NCBI GenBank assembly: GCA_013397075.1
Contig: VWZS01004857.1
Coordinates: 771,832 to 835,831 of the forward strand
DNA length: 64,000 bases
Source: Rhabdornis inornatus
Taxonomy: Eukaryota; Chordata; Aves; Passeriformes; Rhabdornithidae
Direction of reading: 5' to 3'
Below the pieces are notes generated by a model. That model searched no databases. It saw only the letters and a program-made list of their open reading frames with translations, and was not told where the DNA came from. Positions 38,531-51,000 of the stretch are shown here, in pieces. Each line of letters begins with the position of its first letter. The first letter of the stretch is position 1. The position numbers were made by a program, and so were the translations under genes.

Positions 38531-38769
38531 TACTTTCATGCAAGTCACTTTAGTGTAGCTACGCTCCCCTGGGACAGAGAGACAAAGGCATGGGAAATGG
38601 ACCAGAGCTACTACATCCCACCCGCTCTGCATGGTTGGGCCTAGCAGATGGGACAACAGAGACTTGTTAAGAAGAGGTACTTGGGGTGTCCTCAGGACCC
38701 ACTGCGTTGCCAAGCTGAGAGCAACATGAAAATAGGGGATTGCTTCAGCAGCATCAAATGGTACAAACT

Positions 38770-38804
38770 CTTTTTTTTTTTCTTCTTTTTTTTTTTTCCC
38801 CCAG
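38770..38804 (+). repeat. pyrimidine tract ending in CCCCCAG
   Basis: About 33 nearly pure T/C bases end in CCCCCAG, followed by GAGGTACAG. This has the form of a very strong 3' splice site, yet no open or recognised exon follows. It is probably a simple repeat or the decoy acceptor of a non-coding transcript. Confidence 0.6.
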
Positions 38805-40869
38805 GAGGTACAGACCAGTCATCATGATATTTCAAGAGATTTTTGAAAATCTAAAACAAATACTGCTTCAGGTCTAGAACTGTATACAGAAGCAGATTGC
38901 AGCTGCAAAACATCACTGGATTAAGAATAAAGCATTAACAAGCTAGAATTTATAGATTAAAACTACCGGCTTCAGTTTGGCCTGGTTTCCAGACAGATAC
39001 ACTGTGGTCATCTGCAGTGAAAAAGCTTTACTAATTACATTCAGTTTCTATAAAAGTAACTTAAAATCCAATCATAAAAATGAAAAGATCTCAGGTTTTG
39101 TTATCTGACTGCTTAAACTTAAGCACGGTTGTTTTTTCTTTCTGCTTGGAGCAGTAGCACAGTCAAAGCACAGATGTCCCAGTGGGAACACCTTGGAAGA
39201 CACAGCCCTGTGGTCAGAGAGGATATCTGGCTGTGTTCTGCTGCCCCCATCTTGGCCTTTTTATCTTTTTTTTTTCTTTTGTGATATTGTTTATGACTAG
39301 ACAGGAGATACATAAGAAACTGTAAAGCTTCCATGAATGGCAATACAAATTACATAAACCACTGCAGTGACATTTATTAGAAGAACAGTTACCACACCTT
39401 TCCCAGGCACATAGCTTTCTTGCAGTCATGATATGCCTCTGGATTCTTGCAGCTGCATTTCAGGACAGCACCACAAACTCCAGAGCTTAGCAGTCACAAG
39501 GTAATTTTTCTTCTCGCCTGCAGCTAGGTAACTTCCTCATTTTAAAATTCAGCTTCCTTACAGCTCACCACATCCTCCTACGTAAATATGTAAGTACTCA
39601 AGCTAATTCAACAAAATAGCATGCTACAAATATTACACATGGTCAAGTCCTTTAAAGAGGTCATGAACTAAGCTGTTTATGTGTTTCTTTGTCTTCAAAG
39701 TTTTGCAATTTTACAAAAATTTAGTTCCTGCTTTGGTGTTCTGCTGTAAACCAGTATGTCTGGCTTCTCGAAAATGCTTCTGACCTTTTATCATTCACGG
39801 ATTTCTAGCAACAGTCCGAAAGTCTTGACAGGATGTCCTGCAGTTTTACCATTTGGGGGTTTTATCCAGTATTTGGTAACATTTAAAGTCTGCGTTTCTA
39901 CAACTCTACCTACAGAACACCTACTGACACTCTGAAGTTAAGCTGGTGAGGAATGCACCATGTCAGGTCTTCAGTGAGTGTGTAAGGGCTTTATGCAGAT
40001 AAGAAAGAGGATGAAATAACAACATGCAGCATTTCTACATGCTCATGCCAGTACTTCTGAGGCCTCTCTTACTGAGTACATTATGAATACCAAGCTAGGC
40101 ATAAATAAAACATGACTTGTGCTGAAACAAAACATATAACTTTCCAAAGAGATAAAAGCTGTTTTGTGATCATCAGCTACTGATTAACAATGCATTGGGT
40201 CAGCAGGAAACGTTTGAACACAATTTTATTTATTGATTGTGAATGTCTCCACACAAACACAGAACTGATCCTGTTTTACCTTATCTCCCTAAACTATCAT
40301 GTCCATCTGTCTGAAGCATCACTTTTCTTCTTTTGGTGGGTGTGAATTTTGTAATCTTGGTATGGCTATGCTGAAGTTAGAAGCTGTCTAAGTGCTTTCT
40401 CTTTCTCTTTGTTTTTGTCTGATGATGTGGATTGCTGATTGAGTCAGGGTCTTGTTCACAAAGTAGTTTACATGGGGACCACTGGGCTGCAGTTACAAGC
40501 AACAGTAACAGGAAAGCTGCTATTGCAGAATTATCTTTTGAAGCATTTGGAGCAGACTGAAAACAGTGTGGAGAGAGGATGGGCCTCTTACTGGGTTTGA
40601 ATTATTGCTGACAGGAACATTTTGTTCCCAGTCCTGTGGCTTAAACTTTTTGATGTAACCGTGGATTTTTTGGTGGAACTAATCTTTCAAACAGATGTCA
40701 CGATTCTTCTTTATTTCCACATCGTTTTCTTACTAAAACAAACGTAAGTAGGGGGAAATAGTGATTTTATTTATGAACTCTACTTCGTAAAGTCTGTGCA
40801 TAGTGGCCTTGGGTATTTCCAATGCCGCAACTCTGGAGTCAGGCATTTCACTTTCCTTTTCTGTCAGTT
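38805..40869. other. upstream flank of the CpG island
   Basis: About 2 kb of AT-leaning sequence leading to the promoter, with an abrupt change to CpG-rich DNA near 40870. It may hold proximal regulatory sites, but none is identifiable by eye. Confidence 0.5.
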
Positions 40870-41490
40870 CAGTGCTTTCCCCGGGGACGGGCACACGCCG
40901 CTGCCCACCAGCCCCTTCCCTGAGCCCAGGGTGAGCGAATACGTGAGCAAACCCGAGCCCAAAAGCACCTCCGCGGCCGGCGGGGCCTGAGCGGGGCGGA
41001 TGGGCCGGCCCGGCCCGGGCTGTGCTGTGCTGGGCCGGGCCGTGCGGACTCGACCCCCGCCGCAGCCCCTCGCTGCAGCTCGCCCCGTGGGCCGGGTTAT
41101 GTAAGCGCTTCGTCCCCGAGCAGCAGCCGCCGCATCTGCGGCGCTCCCGCCCCTGTCCCCGCCCCGCTGCCAGCGCCGGAGAGGCAGGCGGCGGCAGCAG
41201 CGCAATAGAGCAAGTTTTGTCTCCGGCGAAGGGGTGGGAGGCCAGGTCCCATCGCGCTCGGCAGCATGGCCGCGGCGCCCCTGGGGCGGGCAGCAGCTCC
41301 TGCCGCGGCGGCAGCGCCCCGCTNCGGCTCTGTCCCCGCGGTGCGCGGGAGGCGGCGCGGCCCCTTCCCCACGGCCGGCGCCCGGAGCGGGACGTGGCGC
41401 CCGAGGGGGCGCGGGGCCCGCCCGCTGCTGCTGGCGCCGAACCGGCCCCAGCCGGGGGAGCAGCGTTTCCTTAGCCGGACCTCGCGGCGG
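40870..41490 (+). promoter_or_regulatory. CEP85L: CpG-island promoter, probable start region of CEP85L
   Basis: This is the only long CpG-dense, GC-rich block in the window. GC boxes are visible at 40993-40999 (GGGGCGG) and 41283-41290 (GGGGCGGG). The block lies about 16 kb upstream of CEP85L exon 2 on the same strand, which fits a housekeeping-type promoter with a large first intron. Possible donors inside it are AGG|GTGAGC near 40931 and TAT|GTAAGC at 41101. One base (41325) is N in this assembly. I see no clear TATA box. The transcription start and exon 1 end are not fixed by the sequence alone. Divergent transcription leftward is possible, as at many CpG islands. Confidence 0.85.
41101..41106 (+). 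other. CEP85L: candidate donor of CEP85L exon 1
   Basis: GTAAGC at 41101 is a good donor core, although the preceding TAT is not ideal. The frame that leaves one base (T at 41100) for joining to the GC at the start of exon 2 is open from 40947 to 41100. This agrees with the required phase and would create a Cys at the junction. However, that frame has no ATG between its last stop (40944-40946) and the donor. The exon is therefore either non-coding, started from a non-ATG codon, affected by an assembly indel, or wrongly chosen. Confidence 0.35.
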
Positions 41491-41622
41491 ATGACAAAAG
41501 CTGGGCTTAACCTACATAATCCGTTTCCGTGTTTTGGGCTTTCTCTTCCATCCCCGATTTATGTCAGTATGCCCTTAAGCAGAGTCTGGAAGCGTGCTGC
41601 TCTTGGTGCTTTTTCGTTTTAA
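41266..41622 (+). other. open frame with optimal start context in CpG island, uncertain coding status
   Basis: The ATG at 41266 has A at -3 and G at +4. It opens an Ala/Arg/Pro-rich frame of about 118 codons beginning MAAAPLGRAAAP and ending at TAA near 41620. Codon 20 contains the undetermined base 41325. GC-rich islands often hold open frames by chance. No strong donor in the phase needed by exon 2 lies within it; the best, TCA|GTATGC at 41567, is mediocre. It could be part of an alternative first exon, an upstream ORF or chance. I do not recognise the sequence. Confidence 0.2.
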
Positions 41623-43403
41623 ATTTAGACCGGAAAAAATGGGTTGAGTCCTGGGTTTGTTTGGGTTTTTCCCCCTCTTTTTTTTTCTCCACCACTTTTC
41701 TGTCTCTGGGTTAATTAGAGCCTAGTTCCTGCAGGATGGCAGGGATGCGTTGAAGTGTTAATGCTTGGAGTTAGGTTGTTCCTGGGGAAACACGGCTGTG
41801 CAAGCGATGGGCTGACTTTCCCTGTCACGGCTGTCAAACTGGCAGAGCAAAACCGCTGAATTGGCTGCAGAGCCGTGTGAGCATTGCTTTTGGGCAGGTA
41901 AGGCAAGGTACTGGCTCTTTAGGATGCGTTTTCCAGGATTTGAAAATACTACCAACTGTATCACCTGTCTTTCTCTGGCAGGGCTTCTACAAATATTTTG
42001 TCATGTTTTGATTTATTGAAGCGATTGATCACAAGTGGAGGTCTGTGGTTTGGCTCTGCCATTGCAAGTGCAAAGTAGTGTTGTTGGAGTAGTTTCTTTC
42101 CTTTAGAAATTTGGATTTCTGTTTTAATTTTGGGTTTACGAATGATGTATAATGTGTATACAGTTAGCTGACATATTTAAATGGCGAGATTGTTTTGCTT
42201 ACGACTGACAGGGGTTTTCTTGCAAATACAAGAGCTGCTAAGACATTCTCAGCAGCTGCCTGAATCTCTACAAGTAGGCTAATGTTCATCCCTATAAGGT
42301 GAAAGAAGGCATTGTTCTTTTTTTTCCTGTACTGTGATTAAGTTATGAATTTCTATGTATAACACGTTTGCCTTGTTGAAGCATTTTTTAAAATTATTTA
42401 GTGCTTCCTGCAAAAGAATGGAGTTTCATTATCTTTGTACTACAGCTTGCAAAGATAGTGGGTAATCTGAACAATAGGTGTGGAGATTTCAGTTAATTTC
42501 ATGGAAACTGCAGGAATTTAGCGTGTTTCAATTATTGATTATTTGTCTTTGGGATAGGAATATTAAAAAAAAAAAAAAGGTTATATCGCCATGTACTGTG
42601 ACACTAACTTCAGACCATTTCAAAGGTTGTTGGTGTTCATTTTTCACTTGTTTCAGGAAACTTTAGATGGTGGCATTTGATACGTGGTTTTTCCTTTTGT
42701 TTGGGGTCAAATAAAGTGTTTTAGTACTGTGTTGAATTTACCACCAATTCCAGTGAATTATTGGATTAATGTTTTGCTTTGCTTGTTTGTCAGAATTGTC
42801 TGTAAGACTCAAGAACTAATTTTGTGTATTGCTTCTAGCTCCGCCCCCATCCCTTCTTTTCTTTTGAACTTGTATTAACCCTGGGTATTTAAATGTATGT
42901 TTCTTTGTAAGCAGTAGAAGTGTAAGGTAGCAAAACTGGTAGAAAAAAAAGATACTATTTGAGATAAGATAAACTAACAGAAAGCGGTGTTTAATTAGAA
43001 GGCAAGTAGGTAGAGGTTTAACCTTGAGGGATGATGGGCGCATTATAATTTCCTACAGAGGAGTGCCTTCCTTCATTTGCCCTACTGGGAAACAGTTGAG
43101 AAGCTGTTCTGTGGGGTTTTTAATCTGTCTGAAGATGTGGAAGTTAATTAGCTCCAAGCAAGTATTTTCATTGAAGGAATGACAGCTATTAAGGTCCTGT
43201 GCTATTGTTACTGCCATGTTAGATGTTTTGGGTTTTTTTTTGTAAGGAAGCTGTTCGTGGCAGAAGTATTTTGTAGCAGAACAGTAGTGTCCTACTAGGA
43301 AGCAGGAGTTTAGACATTTAGTTTAGTTTATTTATTAAGTGGAAGGAACCTTTCTTCTGTCAAAATAAGTTTAATACTTAAATGGCAGCTACTCGATGTA
43401 GAT

Positions 43404-43444
43404 TCTAATTGATATGGGAGTATATCTAATTGATATGGGAGTAA
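43404..43444. repeat. 21-base tandem duplication in intron 1
   Basis: The unit TCTAATTGATATGGGAGTA plus two bases occurs twice head to tail, nearly identical. It looks like a recent slippage duplication. Confidence 0.85.
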
Positions 43445-45987
43445 TGACTTGATAATTCTTGGTAAACCATATTTTTATACTGAAAAGCCTTCTATTTTGC
43501 TACCTGTACTTTAGTTATCTATGGATATGGGCATTTAAAAGTCTCATTTTGGAAAATCATTGAAAATCATACAGTTAGAAATCATACAAGTCCCTTATAA
43601 AGCTAGGTGGTTACTGAGCTATTCTATCTACATGGGGGAATTACCATTTTTTTGGTAATAGATGCAAATTAATTCTGGTTATCTTAAAATGTAACAGGCA
43701 AGGACACTTCTGGAGCATATTTAATTTGTGACCTTCAGTTTTATTCTTTCTTCTCATCTCCAAATGGTACTTGCTTTTTGGTTCAATAGGAGTGCCTTCT
43801 CTGAAAAAATAAATTTGCTATCTTGTTTGCATCCCACTGAGATTTTTTTGGGTAGGTGCTTCTTGTATGGTCAGTGAATTTAATGACAGTTTGTTGCTCT
43901 TGCAAAATAATTTCAGCTCCTTACAGTCTCAGTGCCTGTCCTGAAAAATTAAATTGCTGTTTTTGAAATGTATATGATTGACTTAAGTCTTTCAGTCTTC
44001 TTGTACATGTGACTGTTCATGAAACTCTTGCAGCATAGTTTGTACCTCTATAAAGACAGCAGCTACTCACATGCTGTAGGAATTTAACTGCAGTGAAGGG
44101 CATACAGCATTTTAATCCCTTTGCTTATTTATCTAGACCAGCCTTTGAAATGTACACTTAATAACTCTTCTAAGACTATGAAAGTGCTCATCTAGATAAG
44201 GTTAGGCCGTGTGTGTCCAACAGATGCCTGTGGAAAGTGGAAGAAGCACTCTTTGAAATGAAGAAACACATATTTATTACTTCTGGTAAACTGTGCCACC
44301 TCTGGTCAAGTTTCTTTCCACTGTCCATTATTGCTTATTGGTAATATTACCAATTGTACATCAAAAGGATTTTATTGGCCCTAAAAATAGTAGCCTGCAT
44401 CGCTCTGCTCCTGGAGCCCTTGCAGTGTGATTTCCCCTGCCTTCCTTGCACTTGAGCCTCACTGGCAGCTTGACACATGTGGGTCTGAAAGATTATTTAA
44501 TGATGTCAAAAGCTAAGTGTCAGCAGCAATAAGGTCCCAACACATTGTAAGGCTCGTGGGGCACTGCCTTCTTGGGGTGCACATGGACTTCATAGGCAGC
44601 TTCCTAACTCAGCCAGGGTGCGGAGGATGGGGCTGATGACACTCATTTTCATTCTTAGAGGTGGAGGAAGAGACAGAAGTCTGGTGCTTTTGTTTCTGTA
44701 ACAAGTTTTCTTGCTCTGCTGTTGGAGATGTGCAGCCGGGGATGGTACAGCTTTGGAAGTATCTTGAAAAGGCAGGTTTGTCTTTGCAGGCTAGGCAAGG
44801 TAATAAGTGGTGAGTTAGTCCAAGTGTAGATTTCAAATTGGTTACCAGTAATAAGTTTATAGATGTGTTTGTATGTGGTGCATTAACTGTTCACCAAAAC
44901 TTAAACATGTAATGTTCCAGCTGCAAGACTGGCTGCTAGAATGGCCTCTGCTCTCTTTCACAGATCACTATGGGGTCAAATGACATTCTGTGTTTGAGTG
45001 ATGGTGAACAGGAGCTCCTTACTTCCCTTCAAAAGCAATGCATTTTTTCGTTCCTCCCTCCAGGCAACTCACTTTTATGGATATAACATCCACTCTTTCA
45101 ATGTGTGCAGAACACCAGTGTCTTAGCTGCAAGAGAGGAATGATGGATGTAAGGGTGTATTATAGTGTTGGGTTTGGAGGTTAGCAGTTGTCCTGATCTC
45201 CTGTATGTTGCACTTTAACTGACTGAATATAGACTTGTGGTTGCAGTAATTCTTTGCTTTTAAATTTTTAATTAGAGGAAGTGGTTATTACTTTAATAAT
45301 TTTGAGAAGAATACATTTGCTTTAAGGAGTCTTACAGAATAAATATGTAGTAAAGCAGCCTGAGCCATTCTGTCTGCCCTAGGGGAGGTGGTGAAGGAAG
45401 TGCTAGTAGGAATATAGCACCTGTAGATTCTCCAAATAATGTCTAGAATTTATGTCAATCAAATATTGATTCTTACAGTGCAAAATTATTTATGCTGAGA
45501 TTTTAGCCAGGCACTTAATACCTGTTAAAGAACCCATGTGTTTCAAAATATGGTGCATGGTGGTAAGAGTAGCTGAAAGCCTCCTAAATTGCATGACTTG
45601 AGGTTGTAGCCAGAGGTGATCATCTACCATTGTCTATAACAAAAAAGCTTTGCTTTCAACAAGTTAGTTAAGGAGAAGGGAGATAGAGCAGTTGATATTG
45701 TGCAAGAATAGTACTATCTTCTGTACTCTTTGGATGCTTGTTTTTAACATACAACTCTCCTGTGGTTTAATAGTTTGAGAGTTAAACTAATTGTCATTTC
45801 CCATGCTGGTGGTTCTGTGGCTGAAAAAGTGCTGACTTCGTTGTAGTTGTCAGTAATCTCTTGGGTCGCCAAATGTGTCTTAGAATTGTACACTGACAAT
45901 GAAACAGTCTCATTGTGGTTGTGATTAGCTTTAAAACACATTCAGGCATATTCACTGTGATTCAAAAAGTGGCTTTCTTGCTGGCTT

Positions 45988-46530
45988 TTGCCACGGGTTA
46001 GCCTTGGCTCACTACTCAGCTGCTTGCTGCTCCCAATCCTTAGAGAGACAGGAGAGAAAATAGGATGGAAAAGCTCGTGTTGAGATGAGGATAGAGGTTG
46101 CTTGCCAGCCACTGACACGGGCAGAACAGACTTGGCCGTGGTGTCAGTCCGTGTCGACTCCTCTTCACACTCCTTCCTCGTGCTGTCACCCTGCTCCAGC
46201 CTGGTCTCTCTAGGGCCTTATGGGGTACCTCACTCAGAGCTTCTGCTCCTCCTCCCCTGCTCCTGCTCTTGCCTCTGGGTTTGCAGGGCTGTTTCTCACA
46301 CTCTTGTTGTTCCTCAGTCATTGCTCATGGGGAGTGCTTTGCTCTTTCTGAGCAAATTATATCCCTGAGGCACTGCTGTCACGGCAGCGGGGCTCAGCTG
46401 AACCCTGCTGTGGCTGCCTTGGAGCTGTCTGGAAGTGGCTGTGTCCATTGCCTGGCAGCCCCTGACACTCCTCACACAGATCTCCCTGCAGTCCCTGCCA
46501 GTGTCTGGGCAGCTACACTCTGTAAAACTT
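45988..46530 (-). mobile_element. degraded ERVL-like LTR fragment (antisense, in CEP85L intron 1)
   Basis: The left part (about 45988-46110) resembles the 3' end of the LTR family at 3.5 kb on the opposite strand: CCACGGGTTAGCC, then GAGAGAAAATAGGATGGAAA and CTCGTGTTGAGATGAGGATA. The right part resembles another bird LTR I recall, with GCAGGGCTGTTTCTC, GAGGCACTGCTGTCACGGCAG and GGAGCTGTCTGGAAGTGGCT-type blocks. It may be a related but different subfamily, or two fragments joined. GC content is higher than in the surrounding intron. Boundaries are approximate. Confidence 0.45.
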
Positions 46531-48074
46531 CTTCAGGAGGAAACCACTGTATTTTGATATTTCTTTTCAGGAATAACACTAAATATAGTGTCCTGAAGTT
46601 TATTCCTGCCAGCATTGGGGAAGGTGTACTGAAGTATAGTAAGTTCTAGCTTCTGCCTTAGGCTCCTACATGAAGTTTCTTGCTGTTATGGGCAAGTTGA
46701 GGGGACACTAAATGTGGCCTGTGGGACACTGCAGATCAGCTAGGGGTGGATGGCTGGAGAAGAGGAGGAGAACTTGCAGCAGGGAATAACTCATGCAAAT
46801 ATGCTCACAAGTGTGTTAGTCCTGACACATCATCCCTCATATTCCCAGAAACTGCTGACCCCTGTGGAATTGCCCTTGAGGATGCTATTTCCCTGGGCAC
46901 TGTTCTCCACAGCATCTGGCTCGGTTGCCGGAGTGCGACCATCCTATTGATTGCACAGCCACGCTCAAGTGACCTATTTCTCTGCAGCCGGCCGTGCTGT
47001 AAATGACACTGCATCTTTCTGTTCCTCATTCCCTAGGGATCTTTGCTGCTTTTTGAGATTTGAAAGGCCCATCTGTAAAAGGAGTCAGTAACACAAAGAA
47101 AAGAGATGGAGTTTTGAGAATTTTTTGTTCTTTTTTCTTTAAAGGTATGATAGTCTCTGAAAGGTAGGAAAATACAGCAGGTAAACTCCTCTTTTTGCCT
47201 GAAGGGGTATATGCAGGTGGATTGCAGGGCATGATTTCATTTTGCAGCTAAAATAATCTAGTGGGTAGTTGCTCCCACCTTTCTGTACCTCCACTCGCAT
47301 GCCTCCCATGTGCCCACTCTAGCACTTGCTCAACCTTACAGCAAACTAATTGGGGAAAACTAGACCATGAAAATACTGAAGTTAAATACTGAATGAGGGA
47401 TTTACAGTTGCCTGACTCTAGTGTCAGGCATCTGACAGGAATCTGTCTGTTTCACTGCAGGAAGCATCTATCCTGATGCCTGGCAGGTGTGTTATATTTA
47501 GAGTCAAATGCACTAGCTGTTCAGCCGGGTGGTGGACAGTGGAAAAATCTCCCAGCACAGTCTTGGTTTGCTGCTGCAGGTGACATCAAGAAGTATATAG
47601 TTAATCCCTAGATTTACCACGAAGGTCAAGGAAGGTTAAGTGAGGATCAGGAAAAAGTGACATTAATTCCATTGGACCATGTAACTTCCACCAGTTAGTG
47701 GACTCACAGGTTTAAGCAAGTCCAGAATAATAGATAATGACTGAAGAGATGGTAGGAGACTCTCTCAGTCTTGCTGAGGAAGGGCAGTGCAAGTAGTGTC
47801 AAGTAAAGGTTTTAACTGCCTCTTCATTTCTTAAAATACGTGAAGTAGACTTAGCAAATGCAACTGAAAAAGGTGCTTTGAAATTTCTGATACGTTAGAG
47901 ACCAGTGGTGTGGTATTCAGAGGAGAAACATTCTTGAATGATCCTGGAGTCAGATCTGAGATTCCTTATAAGGTATCCTTATGTTTTTAATGTTTGTTTT
48001 ACTCCTTTTGTAACATAGTTTCCAGATGGTGTAGAAAGCTGCAACTTTTTTGAATGTTTCAAAATAAATTAACC

Positions 48075-48094
48075 TTTTTTTTTTTTTTTTTTTT
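48075..48094 (+). repeat. T-run in intron 1
   Basis: An uninterrupted run of about 20 T, the longest homopolymer in the window. It is followed by GCTCAAG, with no element recognised beside it. Confidence 0.9.
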
Positions 48095-51000
48095 GCTCAA
48101 GCATGTCTTTCTTATAAGATGGTGTCTTCTCTCCTGAATGCCTGCCTTCACCACTTAGACCTTTTGGCAATTCCCAGTGCCTCTGGAGGCATTCTTATAG
48201 TTGAGAATTAGTGCTTTGTATAAAAGTTCAGTGGCTAACACTGATCAAAGACCTGGTGGTTCTGCGGGTAATAAGGAAACAAAGTACAAAGTGTAGTGAC
48301 CTAATTAAAAGCACAAAAAGACTTTGGAAACACCATTGCTCAAAACTTCATCCTTTTTGCTACTTAGAAAAAAACAAAGCTAACAGTTGCAGTCTTAAAT
48401 CCTTTCTGTTCTCTTCATCATCTGAAATTACCAAACTGATTGAGCAAAGGCTTTTGTGTCGTTGGTAGAATTACTGTAATGTAAAGCTTTACGTCGGAAG
48501 TGGTTGTAGTTGTGAAGACAGAAACACAAGAACTGCTGCTTTTGGCTGAAAGTATCCTGAATAGAGTTGATAGCTTATTATGTAAAGGATATTTTTTTTC
48601 TTTTTTTAACTACTACTTCTCAATTTCCAGGGCATTGTCCTTCCTTATATTAAATAGGTGTGAGAGGAAGCTGTAAAGCTAGGTGTGGGGAAAAGTTGAC
48701 ATGGGCCCTGGAAGTTGGTAAGGAAAATATCCTCATGTCTTACATGAAGACAGAATTTCATCCTTTCCACTGAAATGTAACAAGCATAGTTCTGTTACTC
48801 CGTGCATACTTCTGATAGCATGCACTAAACCTATAGCCTGGAGGCTGTGTTTTCTGATACTTGCGCATTAAAGTAGGTTCTGTTGTGTTTATAATACACA
48901 TTAGACCTCTTTAACAATGCTAAGATTTTTTCCTTCATTTTTCATACTTGAGCAAAATATTTCAGTGAATTTTTATTTTGGAGGAATCTTTGTCTTCTCC
49001 ATTTATTTTAGTGTCAAGGATATCTTTAGAACTGATATTTGACTACAAAGAGGAGAGAAATGGTGCACTTTCCTTTTTTAAAGTAAGGCTGTTAGACTCT
49101 TATTTGTTCCACTTTGCGAAGTGTGGGAGCTACTTAAAACCATTTGGTATTTTTTGACTCATTTTAGTAGTTAGACTTACTTCACTTTTGCCCACGCAAT
49201 GAGGAGATTGAATGAAGCCTTTAAACAGAGAGAAGGACAAAGGTAATTCTGTAAGAAAAATGTTAGCATGACAAAGAGCTTGAAGAACAACTTACCTGAT
49301 TTTGAATACCAATAAAGCTAAGCTGTAAGAAGGGGTGAAACAGATGATAACCTGTGATCATTACGGTTTTTTTTTTGACAGGAGGATTCATCTGATCAAC
49401 TACAAGCACACAGCTTTTTTAACAGGCCCTAAGAACTGGCTGCATGTCCTGAGGGCTTGCTGTTCAAAGTTTATATTAACTTTAAACATAATTTAATGTG
49501 TTTATTTTGCTAGGTGTTCCCGTCTTCATTCTGCAGTTGATAAACTTTCCAATTTTAAAAGGTAGCCTTCTCCTCTGTAGTTGCTATGTGGAAGTGAGTG
49601 GAAACTAGGAATATAATTTTGTGTTTCTATGGGGTGAATAGTGCATTGAGTCCAAAAACAAAGAGGCAAGCCAGCATAGCAGGCATGAGGTAATAGTTGT
49701 AGTCTGTGTGCCAAACATGAAATAAGAAACATCTGCAGTTTGTATTTTGAAGTTCTGTTTTATGCAAATGTTCTATCTGGAAGCAGAAAACTCACAGGAG
49801 TGCCATCAGCAATTGGACTGAGTTTTTGGTCTTGCTCCTGTCAGTGATGAAGCAAAAGCAAACCTCTTTTTTTCCTGTCAAGGTTGGAATTTAATAATTG
49901 GTTTGATGCTAAATAACTACAGCTAAATGCTGATTGTGTATGAATTATAAAGTGTGTTGTGAATTTGCATTTGGTTTGCATACTTTCTAGAGTAGAAATC
50001 AGGGAAGGCAAAGCCCAATGTTACATACTTGTGTCAGTTTAAGGATTTTGCCACCTTTTTAGTTAACAGTTGAACACAACTCTCTGCTAGCTGAATGGGT
50101 TTTGTCCTCCTCAGTGAAAGCAGCCAGAGATTTATGCCTATCTCGCTCCATTTTAGGATCTGCCTCAATGTGCATTTTGGCAGTAGGATAAGCCTGGTTG
50201 CTGCTGGGCATCAGACCTGTATGTTCCTGCTCCCTCCTTGGCACTGCTTCTTGTCTGACCCCTTGCTGAGCAAGCTTAGAAAGTCAAATTAGCAGATAAA
50301 CCTTTTCCATAAGCAAGGACAGTTTGTTCCTAAACCACTTTCTGTAGGCTCTGGAGTGGCTTACGCTGAGGAAGCAGGACGAGTGTGTGTCCAGCCAGGG
50401 TGAGCAGCCTTTGCATAGCAGCTGACCAGTAGATCCAATTAGCTCTGATGTCAAACAGCGTTCCCAGCTCAGACCCATTTTAGCCAGTAGCATAAGCTGC
50501 CCAGTTGGACTCTTCAATGGAAAGACAAAGCTGCTCACCTCTTACTTTCTATAGACTCTGGTGGGGGGGGTTATAGAGAGCAAGCTGCCTGATAGTGTCT
50601 TTAAACTGCCATGGCAAGATTCTCAGAAGCTCATCCGTCCAGTTGATTACTTATTATTTTTAATGGCCACTGTTCCTTTAAATTGCATACTTTCCTTCAT
50701 GCAACCTTGTAGCTTGTTGTTGTACAGTTCTGTGCACATTTGTAAAGTCATAAAAATCAGACTTTGTGAAGGTTCACTTTGAAATACTGTTTTGTACAGA
50801 AGACAAATATTTTTAGTTGTAATTATCTATGATGAGAGATTGTACATTTACCACTTATGTGGAGGAAAAGACCAAAACTATTTAAACTTTATTAAGGAAT
50901 TTGAGAGGCAAAAGAAGCTGGAGGTATGGTGACACAATCTACTTAAACTTGTCCTTTCAGTTCCATGAAAGCTAAATTTTATGTTCCTTAAAATATGACC

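Noticed and set aside
1..40800. MCM9 exons expected upstream by mammalian synteny
   Set aside because: No stretch resembles MCM helicase motifs; the gene probably ends before this window.
41341..41474. Similarity of VAPEG...PAPAG frame to the human CEP85L N-terminus
   Set aside because: Only Ala/Pro/Gly-rich residues agree, there is no ATG and no usable phase-1 donor after it; GC-rich coincidence is more likely.
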